NCBI GenBank assembly: GCA_012931725.1
Contig: CM022949.1
Location: 25,264,243 to 25,328,242 of the forward strand
DNA length: 64,000 bases
Direction of reading: 5' to 3'
DNA from: Litsea cubeba
Lineage: Eukaryota > Streptophyta > Magnoliopsida > Laurales > Lauraceae
Positions 12,660 to 24,800 of this stretch are shown here, piece by piece. Position 1 is the first letter of the stretch; the number at the start of each line of letters is the position of its first letter. Made by a program: the position numbers and the translations under genes. Below the pieces are notes generated by a model that saw only the letters and a list, made by a program, of their open reading frames with translations, was not told where the DNA came from and did not search any database.

Positions 12660-13600
12660 CATTTTTGACAAATCTATATGAGTTTTTATGAACTTTATCT
12701 GAGTTTTTGTCAAATTTATATGAGTTTTTTACAAATTTATATGAGTTTCTCTAGCTTCTGTAATCGGAGGTGAAGATTGCGGCTCGACTGCCTTCCTTCT
12801 TCCTCGAGTAAGGTGGTGGCGCAACAACAGCATGGCAAATCTATCTGAGTTTTTGGCAAAAATACTTGAGTTTTTAGCAAATTTATTTGTATTTTTTGAA
12901 CTTTATCTTAGTTTTTGTCAAATTTATCTGAGTTTTGTTCAAATTTATCTGTTTTCTGTCATATTTATCTGAGTGTTGTTCAAATTTATCTGTTTTATGT
13001 CATATTTATCTGAGTGTTGTTCAAATTTATCTGTTTTCTGTCATATTTCTTTGTGTTTTTGGTAAATTTATCTGAGTTTTGTTCAAATTTATCCGAGTTT
13101 TTGTCAAATTTATCTGAGTGTTGTTTAAATTTATTTATTTTCTGTCATATTTCTTTGTATTTTTGGTAAATTTATTGAGTTTTTTTTAAAATTTATCTGA
13201 GTTTTTTAGAAAATTTATTTACGTTTTTTGAAATCTATATGCGTTTTTTAAATTTATTTGCGTCTTTTGAAATTTATTTGTATCTTTTCAAATTTATTGC
13301 GTTTTTTTGAAATTGTATTTTTTAAAATTTATTTTCGTTATTTTAAATTTATTTGCATTTTTTTTGAAAATTTCTTTGGGTCTTTTGAGATTTATTTAAG
13401 TCTTTTGAGATTTATTTATATTTTCTGAAATTTATTTGGATATTTTGAAACTTATTTGCATCATTTTAAATTTATTTGCATTATTTCATTATATAATGCT
13501 TTTTTTTAACTTATTGCATTTTTTGAAATTATTTCCTTTTTTTAAATTTATTTTCTTTACTTTGAAATTTATTTGTGTGTTTTTAGAATTTATTTGAAAA
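12660..13600. repeat. AT-rich array of units of about 20 bp in element A
   Basis: Degenerate tandem units follow the consensus AAATTTATCTGAGTTTTTGTC. The 5' part of the array stays close to consensus. The 3' part drifts to forms such as AAATTTATTTGCATTTTTT. The same array type, with the same 5'-to-3' decay, occupies the equivalent position in element B (15105-16135). Confidence 0.8.
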
Positions 13601-13997
13601 TCTGGAGATTCCATTAATCGTGGGCAATTAAATGTTAGTTGACCATTATTAATGGGATATCTCACCAATCATGGGTTATGATTTAAAGAAAGTGTAAATT
13701 AGACATTTATGTATGGAAAAGTGTGGGAGGGACCTTTGACTCTATGACTTTTTTTGTAGACTGTTTGCAACAAAGTCATACTTTGAGGGACCTCCGGCCG
13801 AAGCCCCCTCTTTTTTTTTATTTTTCTTTTTGAGGATTTAGATTTTTCATATGAAAGCTCGGTTGAGGAAAATAATAGATTTCTAATGGGTTCAAAAGGT
13901 ATGAGGATTTGACATTACACCATGGGATTGGTTTGTTTGTTTGCGTAAAAATATATTAGAGTTGATCACTCGGGTTTTCCTGGTTTTATTGAATGGT

Positions 13998-14006
13998 TAT
14001 TAAAAA
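13998..14006. repeat. Left 9-bp target-site duplication of element B
   Basis: TATTAAAAA here is repeated exactly at 16453-16461 on the other side of element B. Nine base pairs is the usual Mutator-superfamily target duplication length. Confidence 0.6.
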
Positions 14007-14389
14007 AGCAAAATTAGCGAAAGATCCCTATAAGTTAATGTATCCAGCTTCCAGTCTGAGGAAAAACTTATTAATGCCTATGGTCCATTCAGCTAGAATG
14101 TTTTCAGCGAGAGGTCCCTGAGCCCACACGTTTTTTTTTTTCTGGACAAAATTGCCCTTTCAACCATTTTAGGCATAAAATGTTGAAATTTAAAATTTAA
14201 AATTTTATATTATCCCTCTTCTTTTGCAACGAGCCTAGGTTTGTTAAGGGTTGGATTGTGCTGATTTTTGCACGTCGTCTTTGTTCTAGGAAAGAGCAGG
14301 TTCCGATCTTGAGGGGGCCACGGCCACCACGCTGAACGAGTTTCCTGCAATAATTCGAAACGGAGAAAGAGGTTCGGGTCTGTTGCAAC

Positions 14390-14646
14390 AGTCTGATCGA
14401 AGAAGGAGAAGACGGGTTTTTCAGTCCGGGGTCCTTCTACGACCAGGAAAATCCGGATCCGATGTGCGTCTATGGGAACACTCTATTCGTTTGTTCTGTG
14501 ACGACGAGTGGCACAGATCGAATCAGCATCCACCCGGGCATAAACGATGGTCAGGATCTGCGCAAGGACGACCTTCGCGCAGATCTAGTTGGTGCTGCTG
14601 AGACTGCCAAGGTAGATATTAAAGCAGGTCTTAACGATCTGGACTA
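14390..14646 (+). other. Open frame in element B, possible captured gene fragment
   Basis: One plus-strand frame is open through this GC-richer block and ends at TAG 14645-14647. It includes MCVYGNTLFVCSVTTSGTD followed by an acidic, Ala/Asp-rich tail. Composition differs sharply from the AT-rich array next to it. I do not recognise the family, and the frame may be non-coding. Its place matches the captured exon of element A. Confidence 0.3.
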
Positions 14647-15104
14647 GGGACTCGCTGCAGACAAAGACAGGGGGAGCGAACGAAGGAGAGTAGGGTGCGG
14701 AGGAGGGCAAGCTCAACGGCCTCGTCACTGAGGCCGCCACAGCAACAGGTTGCATCGAGAAGGAGTGAGACGAACTCGATCTCCTCTAATGGATCCTCCA
14801 AGGCATTCGTCGTTTAAGATGAGGATGCGTTCTTCTTCTGGTTTCATGTTCTGCAACCAGAACCGAAAACCAGCAACTGATTGATCAGTACCCCATATCT
14901 TGAAGTGGGCCTAGGGGCGACCTGCTCGGTGATGGTCCCATCTAGAGTGGACCCCTCCTGGGTCCTCATCCAATCGACACAATGCAAAGGAGGCGTCTGT
15001 CATAGAGTTTGTGATTTATGGAGATAAAACACTTCTAGTCGACAGGGGGTGTGAGTCCACTGGGCCCACCTGATCATTGAAGGTGGGATTACTGAGAAGG
15101 GAAA

Positions 15105-16135
15105 TTATCTGATTTTTTGTCAAATTTATCTTAGTCTTTGTCGAATTTAACTGGGTTTTTGTCAAATTTATCTGAGTTTTTATCAAATCTAGCTGAATTT
15201 TAATCAAATTTATCTGAGTTTTTATCAAATTTAGTTGAGTTTTTATCAAATTTATTTGAGTTCTGAACAAATCTATCTGAGTTTTTGGCTATTTATCTGA
15301 GTTCTGAAATAAATTTATCCCCATTTTGAAAATTTATTCTGATTTCTTGAATGAATCTTTCTATGTTTTTGGCAAATTTATTTGTATTTTCTTAGATCTA
15401 TTTGTGTCTTTTGAAATTTATTTGTATTTTTAAAAATAAATTTAACTGAATTTTGACAAAAATACTTGAGTTTTTGGCAAATTTTTCTGAAATTTGCCAA
15501 ATTGGTTTATCTTAGTTTCGGCAAATGTATTTGCATTTTTTAAAATTTATTTATATTTTTTAATTTTATTTACGTCTTTTGAAATTGATTTGTGTCTTTT
15601 GAAAAACATTTGCGACTTTTTGAAATTTATTTACATTTTCTGAATTTTCTTGAGATTTATTTGATTATTTTTAAATTTATTTACATTTTTTTATATTTAT
15701 TTGGATCTTTTGAGACTTCTTTGCATCTTTTTAAATTTATTTGCGATTTTGAAAAAATTATTTGAATTTTTTAAAAATATAGCTGAGTTTCTGAAAAATT
15801 TATCTCCATTTTGAAATTTTTAATTGAGTTCTTGAACGAATATTTCTGTATTTTTGGCAATTTATTTGTATTTTCTTGATCTATTTGTATTTTTTTAATT
15901 TTCTTTGGATCTTTTGAGATTTATTTGAGTCCTTTGAGATTTATTTACAGTTTTTGAAATTTATTTGTATCTTTTGAAAATTATTTGTATCTTTTTAAAT
16001 TTTATTAACTTTCTTTTAAAATTTATTTCTTTTTTTTAAATTTATTGTGTTTTTTTTTGAAATTATTGTATTTTTTAAAATTTATTTGCGTTATTTTGAA
16101 ATTTATTTGTGTGTTTTTAGAATTTATTTGAAAAT
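15105..16135. repeat. AT-rich array of units of about 20 bp in element B
   Basis: Units follow the consensus TTTATCTGAGTTTTTGTCAAA, decaying downstream to TTTATTTG-type units. On the minus strand the regular 21-bp part gives a seven-residue periodic peptide (NLIKTQI repeats, 15100-15270), an artefact of the repeat. A run of about 36 T at 16281-16318 follows the array. Confidence 0.8.
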
Positions 16136-16286
16136 TTCATTAATGGGATTCCATTAATCGTGGGCAATTAAATGGTAGTTGGCCATGATTAATGGCATAT
16201 CCCACCAATCACGGGATATGACTCAAAGAAATGGTAAATTAGACATTTCAGGTATGAAAAAGGGTGAGATGGACCTTTGGCTGTAT

Positions 16287-16317
<31 letters not shown>

Positions 16318-16461
16318 GTGGACTGTTTTGCAACAAAGCGTTGCTTTGAGGGACCCCCTGTAATGCCAGGATAACCTATGGTTGACCTGGTCAAATTGGG
16401 TCCCACTAGGTATTTCTAGGGACGGGTCCTCACACCCTCGGCCGAAGCCCCCTATTAAAAA

Positions 16462-18049
16462 GGTGATAGGTGAAGGATATAAGATAGATATTTAGAAAAG
16501 ACATTAATTTACATAGGCATTAAATTACTATGATGACTAGTGAAAATATTCTCCTACGAGAAAACTGCATATATAGTCTAGCTATATTGGGTCCACCTTT
16601 GATCGGTGTAGCTCTTCTGATACTCTAATCATTCGTTGATCTAGTATCAGGCTCAATTTTACAATCATTAAACCTTCACTAGCCGTTGGATCGAATGTTA
16701 AAAAACTCAAATGTCAAGATGCCATTAAACCTTATGAAGGTTAAATCAATGGAAAGGATAATTTGGCATAGCTTATTTTTTTGCTCCCAGTTGTCCATGA
16801 GAGAGGACCCTTCCATCTACCCTCCTCTCATTGATAAACATGCATATAAGTGGGCCTCAGTCTTCTTGTCAGAGAACATTCATTTATTTATCATCTTTTC
16901 TTATTTAATTTCCATTAAAGGAGTGGTTATTTGATGGTCATTTTTTCGATATTCACCTTTGGTTCTTCTTTTTAATCAATTATAAAAAAAAATGTGATCC
17001 TGGATATTCAAATAACAAGAGCAGTTGAATACATATGAATTCATCTTTTAAGATTATTAAAGAGGTGTATGAAGAATATAAGGTTAAGGAGGAAGGATAT
17101 AAGACGCAGATGTAGATGAGACCTTGGTATTCTCAGTGAGATTCTATTTTCATTAAAGGAAATGTTATTTGCTGCCCTTTTTTTTATATTCACATTTGAT
17201 CTTCACTTTGAACCACTTAGGACATGACCCATTATAATTATGGATGATAAATGGGTCCACCATAATTCCCAATATCTGATTAGTCCCATTGGATAAGTTG
17301 TTGCTGATGTTGTTGTTGTTATTATTATTATTATTGATGTGGGTATCCCCAAAGTTTGGGTCTACTAAATCCACACAAATACACATTGGACAAATCTAGG
17401 GTGGTTAGTTGGGGAGCAAACTCACCCCTTGTGCCACTCCACTAACCCACCCCTTGTGCCACTCCACTAACTCTCAGGTGGGTTTGTAAGAGTATTATGT
17501 TCATTTGCTAGAATTCCAGGAATTCATCTATAAGGAATTCCTGAATTCCCAGACAAGGTGGAATTCCTAAATCCTCCTTTGCACTTGAGCATTTAGAAAT
17601 TCGACCAAAATACAAAGAGGGTTAAATTCCTGAATTCTTAAAGGCTAATTGAGCTTTTTCATGTGCTGGAATTCATAAATTATTGTCAAGAAACAAGGGA
17701 TTTGGAAATGCCAATCGGTCCCAAAAACCCCAACCATTAGAAGTTATTACCTGCATGATCATCCAGAATCAACTTTTGTAGGCCATTCTTATGCTGAAAT
17801 CAAAGTTTAAGAAGCGGAAGAGAAATGAGAGAAAGGCTGTTCAATCAATCTAAGCCACTCAGATTCCACGAATAGGGGGTCTCATTACATGATTTTTCTC
17901 AAAATACTAGCTAAACAGGCTATAATTAATTAATTTATGTTCTTTAACAATACAGCAGAAAGGAATGGTAGGGACAGTTCATGTTTCGCCAAACAGGATG
18001 ATACTCAATCGTGAGTGCCTTCTCTTGGCTGAAATGGGCACAAGTTTGT

Positions 18050-18088
<39 letters not shown>

Positions 18089-18859
18089 AAACAGAAACTT
18101 AATGAGGTTATCAGCAATTTAGATACTCTACAGACTCAAATTTCATAGGAATCCATTGAAGCCAAAACCAGCTTAGAGAGTGCGATAAACAAAATACGAT
18201 CAATTGTTAGTTTTAAAGGATACAATCTTAGTCAGTGAAGGGATCAGGTCTGCTTAGAATGATCACATTCCTCCACCATATACACAGTTTGCTTCTTCCA
18301 GGAGGTATGCAGTTGATCAATTCCAGCAGCTTCCAAAAAAAAAATCCCGTACCACCTGAATTACATCAGTCAAAAGGGCAGCCTGCAGTTGATTAAGCCC
18401 AATAGCTTCCAAATATCCCATTCTGCATAAATTATGTATCAATCAAAAAGGCCACATAAGTTCTCTCGACCTCTATAAACCCGCTTCAATCCTCCATCTC
18501 AGAGCTTTTGGTTCATCATATTTACTATTCAGCTGCAAGCAATAACAACGTAGATCCAAAGCATCACAAGCTTCTGCCATGTTAGACCTCTATAAATTTG
18601 AAGATTTGAAAATCTGTTATGGACTAAACATTAACCCAGATAAGATGCCACATGTATCCTGTTGAACCTGAATCCCAACTATGCAAATGGTTTCAAATCT
18701 TGGAAGCTGCTCCGCGCTGGAGAGTTGTCTTTAATCAGCAATGAGAAAGCCAAATCCCCAACAAATGCAGTGAACAGAGAAATCCCAATAGGCTTTGGAA
18801 AACATTGTTTGTCAGCTGTTGAAGCCTCTTTAAAAACAGTGTTGAGCATTTGTTGCTCT
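16462..18859. other. Intergenic region downstream of the kinase gene
   Basis: No gene is supported. It contains a (TTA/TTG)n run near 17305-17335, a 30-bp duplication at about 17404-17464 (CCACCCCTTGTGCCACTCCAC), a cluster of GGAATTCC-like palindromes at 17510-17570 and a poly(A) run at 18050-18086. The last few hundred bases next to 18860 should hold the 3'UTR of the minus-strand kinase gene. Confidence 0.4.
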
Positions 18860-21800
18860 TTAGACATCTGAATTTCCATTCCTCCCGGGGAACAGAAGCG
18901 CTTCAAATTGGGCTTTCTCGCTATAGTTTTTCTTGCTCTTGGCTTTGTCAACCCGTGCTTTGCGCACAGCTTGCTGGATTTGCTTTTCATGCTCTTTGAG
19001 CATTTCGTCAAAGTTTCCCCCAGGAGGCATCAATGGCCCAGAATAGTGGATTCTGTGCTTCTTAGAGCCATAACCCTGATGTCAAAAGAATAAAGTCAAA
19101 TATTCATATATTTGATATTTTCTTTTCTTGAAAAGTAAAAAAGTAAAAACCTTCTCAACATCCCTGGTAGTAGCTTAGCTGGCAGGGACATGGGTGTATG
19201 AGTGACAGTGCATGAATTGGAACCCCCTTGTGTGGCAAAGGGGAAAAAAACTTCTAAACAATTTCATAGGGAAGTTGCAAATTTCAGTAGTGAAAGGTGT
19301 GGAGAGCCATCACAATGACACGCTGGATATGCATGCACAAGCATAGAAAAGTGAATACAATAGCAACTCTGTCTAATGTTAGACATCTCTTTTATGTCAA
19401 GTACTCAATGAATACCTGCATTATATGTTTTTGTACAGGGATGAGGAGTGCAACCATAGCACTCAAATTTGATTTCTTTCAGCTGAATTGGCCAAATAAA
19501 ATTAGCTACCAAAACAAACAATCTCGCCAAAAAATATTTGGTCCGGAATTCAGAACTCTCCAATGGAACTCTACATTCTGATTTCAAATTCATTGATTTT
19601 TGCAAACTGGCAAAAATTCCCAATTTCGGCTGAATTCATGCAGATTTTTTTTCTTTAATTTTTTATTCCAACAAAAATGTCCTCCATTAAGGCAAAACTC
19701 AAGGTCTTTTGGTCTTTTCTAAATGGGGAAGGGGTCTTAACCCCCCAAAATCTGATACACACACACACACACACACACTTCATTCCAATGAGATTTAGTT
19801 TACTAGAGTAATGGACTACATCTTTCTATAAAAATATTTAGCTTATTCACGTTTTACTATATTTGAGATATATGTGTTTTTTATTTTTAAATTCTGAAAC
19901 AGAACTCTAAAACGAAACACTGAAATGCTGACTGGCAAAAAATGCTTCATTTGAAGTCAAATTGGAACAGGGTCTACAATGGAAATTGACAGCTATGATA
20001 GAACAGGATAAAATGATTGTTGGTCATCATCATTGAAGCCATAATGCATATATCTGGAGTATAAAATGGCTGTTGGTCCTGTGTACATTTTGAGGGGTAA
20101 AGATAGCCAGTGCCCGACCAACCCATGGGGGGTTCCCTTTCATACGTTACCATAACCTAATTCTTTTCTTCAGAAAATGTTGATCTCTAATATACTTTTG
20201 GTATCATAGTTTCAGCAATAAAGATTTAGAATGTACTAATTAGATTATGAAGTAAGATTGTGGAGTGAGAGAACACAACTCTAAATAGGGATGAGTGGAG
20301 AAGTAGAAGTCATATGAGATAATGTTTCGGAGATGATAATGAGTTCTGACAATCTAGATTAAGATTTCAGTTTTATGCATTAATTTTAATTATTAAAGCT
20401 TCAAGATTCAAATAGAAATAGAAAAACCATTTTTATAACCACTTACAGTTGTAGATTCCTTTCTGGCCATCTTGTCGCCCTTCTTATGGGAAGAAGATTG
20501 CCTATCTAGTAAATGGTGGGTCCATTCCTGCTTTTCAGAGGTTTCAGCAGAATCCAGCTGACAGTAACTATTGCTCAATCCCCGCTCCTGCCACTGAGAA
20601 TGAGTACTACTTTCTCTGTCATTTTTGCTTCTTGCTGCTACCAAGCCAGATAAGGTGGATAGGTCAGCACCACCCTGAGGCACATGCAATCTCTGCGCAT
20701 AAGCCCTTGTTGAACCAAGCGCTTGGCCAGGAGCCATCTGGATCTCATCCTCCTTTACCTTCTTGGTCCATGAGGACCCAAAAGCACCTGGATGGATCAA
20801 TGGACCAGAATGAGAGTAACCATTCTGTGCAGTTCCCCTTGAGGGATGAATGGAAGAACTAGATCCAGTATCCTCCTCGGGATTGTATATCTCACTGCTG
20901 CTTTTAGGATTTGGGAGTGCCTTTCTCTTCTGCACAGCAACAAATATGGAAATTTATCATCTTAAAAAAAAAAAAAAAAACCCGTAGGAATTAAATATGT
21001 GCTAGCTTTTTTCTTACAAGGCAAGTTGGTCCGTACCAACAACCTTGTTATAGCAACAATAAGCACCTTACGACAGCGCTATGGGCTCTTGTCAAAGAGA
21101 TATACATTTCATTTATTGATCAAAAACCTGGTAGTTGGACTAGGTACTTTGCCTTAATTGGTTCAGTAGGAATTAAAAACAGACCAAAAGTCACTAATTT
21201 CAAGGTCATTTGAAATAAGCATGACTTGGTGGAAGCCAAAAGTCTCCCATTGGGTCTGACTTATTATTTATTATTTCAATTTTTTAATTAAAAGGGGTTC
21301 TTTAATAATTTAAACACTCCAAAATTCCTACAACATCGAACAGAAAAGAAGAAAAGGATTTCTCGTTGATTTGGCTGAACCCAACTTAAAAACCTGCTGA
21401 CTAATTCCCAATTTTGAAACTTTAAGCATTGGATAATAACAATTGAAATAGATGGCACATTGATGCGGTTCAAAAGGTTACGACTTCCATAATTGAATCA
21501 TCAATGTCATTGTCAAATATTTCATATCTATATTGAGACCCATACACATCAGAGACCCATACACATCAGCATAATAATATCCAGCTTATCCATAAATATT
21601 TTCCTGCAAGTTAGTTATGTCTGTTGCATGAGATAACTAATTCTGCATTGATAGCTGTGCATGGTCAAAGAAGGAACTATTGCAAATATAGTTACTTGTG
21701 CATAGTCTTTGGGGTGTAATTAATGTGTTCAGAAGAATGTGTTAGTAACTAATATTTGCAAGTAATCAGTAAAAGAATCCTATGGGAGAGTGGAGTGCAA

Positions 21801-24800
21801 TATGTGTTGAGTAAGTCAAAACAGTTTTATGAGAGATTGGAGACTTGGAGTGCAATTAACACGTGTAGGGGGATATGTTTGGAGTACAACTGTTGCATTT
21901 AGGAGGAAGTATACATGTCATTGAAGTTCCACTGAAATCATTTAATAGTATAAATAAGCTCATGAAATGAAAGATAAATCCAAATGGAGTCGAAATTTTC
22001 ATGTCATGTGATTCTCCATATGGAAAATTTGAGGTCTAGTTCATGTGGACCTAATTTCAAGCTGTTTAGCTTGGGTGTACAGATACTCTTATGATTCTAG
22101 AAGACCTATATTGTGATTTGGATTTGAGATTCATTTTCTTTCTTCTACTTGGGTTGAGGTTTGTGCGGAGTGAGATTGTGGAATTGTTTGATTCCGTACC
22201 TCCTCGTGTTGTGGCCTGGGCTAGTTCAGGCTGACTTTGGCCTGCATCTCAAATGCAACTACGGATACTATCTATACTAGGGGTGTTCAACGGGTCAAAC
22301 CCGACCCGACCCGAAAAAATTTATATGGGTGAAAACCCACCCGAACCCGACCCGGTCGGGTCACGGGTCAGCGGGTCACGGGTCGGGCTCGGGTCAAAAA
22401 GAAATAATAAAGAAATTGTAAAAAAAAATGTGATTTTATTCAAAAGGATACAAACAAATGAGTTTTTTTTACTCTTGGAAATAGTACCTCTTTAGTAGGA
22501 TGCCTTTTTTTTACTTAGGCTGAAAGTTTAAGCAAGCATAGGTCCATGCCTGGCTAGTTGATTCAGAAATTTAATTTTTGCTGCATTACTATAATGGCCA
22601 CAGTCCACCCCCACTGTAAAATAAGAGAAATCTTGGAGGGGCCATGTATAAGAACTGCTTGCAGGTATCTATTGACATCTTGACCTCCTTGTACCCATTG
22701 CACTCATCTTTTTGCTTTCCCAAAAAATAAAATAAGCATGATAAGAATTAACTCAAACCCACCCCCTCTGCAACCTTATATTGCCCCCACAAATATGTGA
22801 TAGGTACATGTGTGATAAAGGAGAAAAACAAAGAAAGGAGGAAGAAAATATAAGACGGGAGAACATTTGGTTTTCTAGGATGAATAAAAAAAAAAAAAAG
22901 AATAAATGTTACCGGGTTCACGGGTCACCCGGTAACCCGACCCGTGAAACCTGTTAACCGGTACCAACGGTCATGGGTCGGGTCGGTCACGGTTAATTTA
23001 TACACCTCTAATATATACACATCAAATTATTTATCAAACCAAAACCATTTTGACCAGCAACTGAAGAGAGAAGTGCATGGATTTGTAACTAATAAAAGTA
23101 AATGCACATTATCCACTGTTAATACAAATCATCATTCAAACGGACAAATCACAGCATTTCTAAAAATAATGTCAGCTAGAAAGACCATTACCAATTTGGG
23201 TGGTTTCTACATATATATATATCATAAGAATTATTATCAGAAATAATATATGATAATATAATAATAATAATAATAATATATTTGCTCCTCACATTCTATG
23301 AGTTACCATTTTTTAATTTTAGAAATTCCATGAAACTCTATGATGGACTGATGGTACAGAAGGTATCCTGGTGACATCAAAAGTTACCGTGGTGATGGAA
23401 GAAGATAAACGCAAATATGAATTCCATAACCCAAAACCTTAGAGCAAGAGAAATAGGACACCTGTAATGATGCCTGCAGTTCAGCATTAGCATCTGGTGC
23501 TGGCACTGCTTTAGACTCTCTTGGTTCTCTTCTTATGGATTCATGTCCACGCCCTTTTATGGCTGCTGCTCTTTGCCTGGTTTCAAGATGGAGGAGAATG
23601 TATGTCACTCCGAAAACAAAAGGCACAGTAAAATGTTGTAATGACATGATCTTTTATAGGACACCTATATTTAACATTCAGCCATTACAGAGAATCATCA
23701 AATGGCCATATATGTAGAAACAAACAAACTAAATAAAATAGATTTTTGTCGCAAATAAATAGAAAAGAATATTTGTTATTTAATTGAAATTCTGTATTTT
23801 CAGAATCATTCCTTGCTTTAGTGCCAATGACTGTATGCTTGCACTGTCCACACTTCGCTCAGATCACACATTTTTTTCTCAAAAAACACAAAAAAAAAGA
23901 GGACGTTAACATTATAACAACAAGTATTAACAAGGTCTTTGTTTCTTCATATATCAACCAAAAAAGGGGGATTATAAATGGTTATCATTAGTCTGATTAG
24001 AGGATACAGCAGTAAAATGGAGAGGATATTGTCATTTCCTGTTTCAACTATTGTCAGAAAAGTTTCAAGTACAAGCAGTTAGTGTATTTACGGATTTACC
24101 CATGACCACAAAGTTAGCAGTTAAGCAGGTCATGAGCAATTCCTAATCTGATAGAGAAGTAATATAATAAAAACACTCCATGCGATGATCAGTCCCAAGC
24201 ATATGTATGCGTCAAATTACTTACTATCTTAGATTAACAGAAAGGGAATCAGGAAAATTCTCTCCTGCCGCTGCACGAGTGTGCAACCAGACCATCTCCA
24301 AAGGTTGTGCCTACCCCTGAATTTCACGCACTGCACGTGACGCTAAACTTGTACCCTACAAGTATTGGTGCAGTTTAAAGAACTAGCTACTAGTATCTTA
24401 TGATCTTTTCCTTTCGACAGAGGTAAAGTAGGCATATACAAGTAATTTGGTGTAATAGGTTATTAGTAAGTGCAATTGTAGGTATCAAATCACAATAAGG
24501 ATTCTTGAAAAAATTGGTGAGGTAATTATTCAATTAGGAAAAAAATACATAAAAACATGGAGAAAATTTTCTTTTTTATTCAACAAAACATGAATAAAAG
24601 TCTCAATGATTTCTTCTTCTTTTCAATTTTTAAATAGTTTATGGAAGTAGAGAGTTATTTGGAAAATTATGGTGAATGAGCATTTGCTTATCACAATTAC
24701 TCAGAAGGAAAGCTTTCCTGGAATTCAAAATATTGGTTCTTTTTCCCCTTAAAATGTTGCAAAATTTAATGTCCATCAAGAGTACTATTATGGCACTCAG

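Larger units (their letters stand above)
11201..13811. mobile_element. MULE-like element A (non-autonomous, with captured exon)
   Basis: The left end (AAAATTAGCGAAAGGTCCCC) and the right end read in reverse complement share ordered blocks over about 130 bp: GGTCCC near the tip, an inner AGGTCCCTC, then a motif like TAAATTACCCTTTC. This indicates long, diverged terminal inverted repeats. A sister element with the same ends begins at 14007. Inside lie a CER3-like exon (11634-11866), a GC-richer stretch (about 12250-12650) and an AT-rich array of units of about 20 bp (12660-13600). No transposase is seen. The target duplication is masked by T-rich flanks. Assignment to the Mutator superfamily rests mainly on the 9-bp duplication of the sister copy. 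Confidence 0.6.
14007..16452. mobile_element. MULE-like element B (non-autonomous)
   Basis: The left end (AGCAAAATTAGCGAAAGATCCC) and the right end (TTTGAGGGACC ... GGCCGAAGCCCCC) match those of element A, and TATTAAAAA flanks both sides. Relative to A, the right end has about 70 extra bases (16359-16435) between GGGACCCCC and GGCCGAAG. The interior has a GC-richer segment (14270-14880) with an open frame that I cannot identify, then an AT-rich array. No transposase is present, so movement would need an enzyme from elsewhere. Confidence 0.65.

Noticed and set aside
12254..12691. 145-codon open frame in element A
   Set aside because: Several overlapping frames on both strands are open here because of GC-richer composition; none has a recognisable domain.
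15016..15270. Minus-strand frame of NLIKTQI repeats
   Set aside because: It is only the translation of the 21-bp repeat unit.
20632..20862. Plus-strand frame opposite kinase exon 7
   Set aside because: It is antisense to a well-supported coding exon and has no independent evidence.
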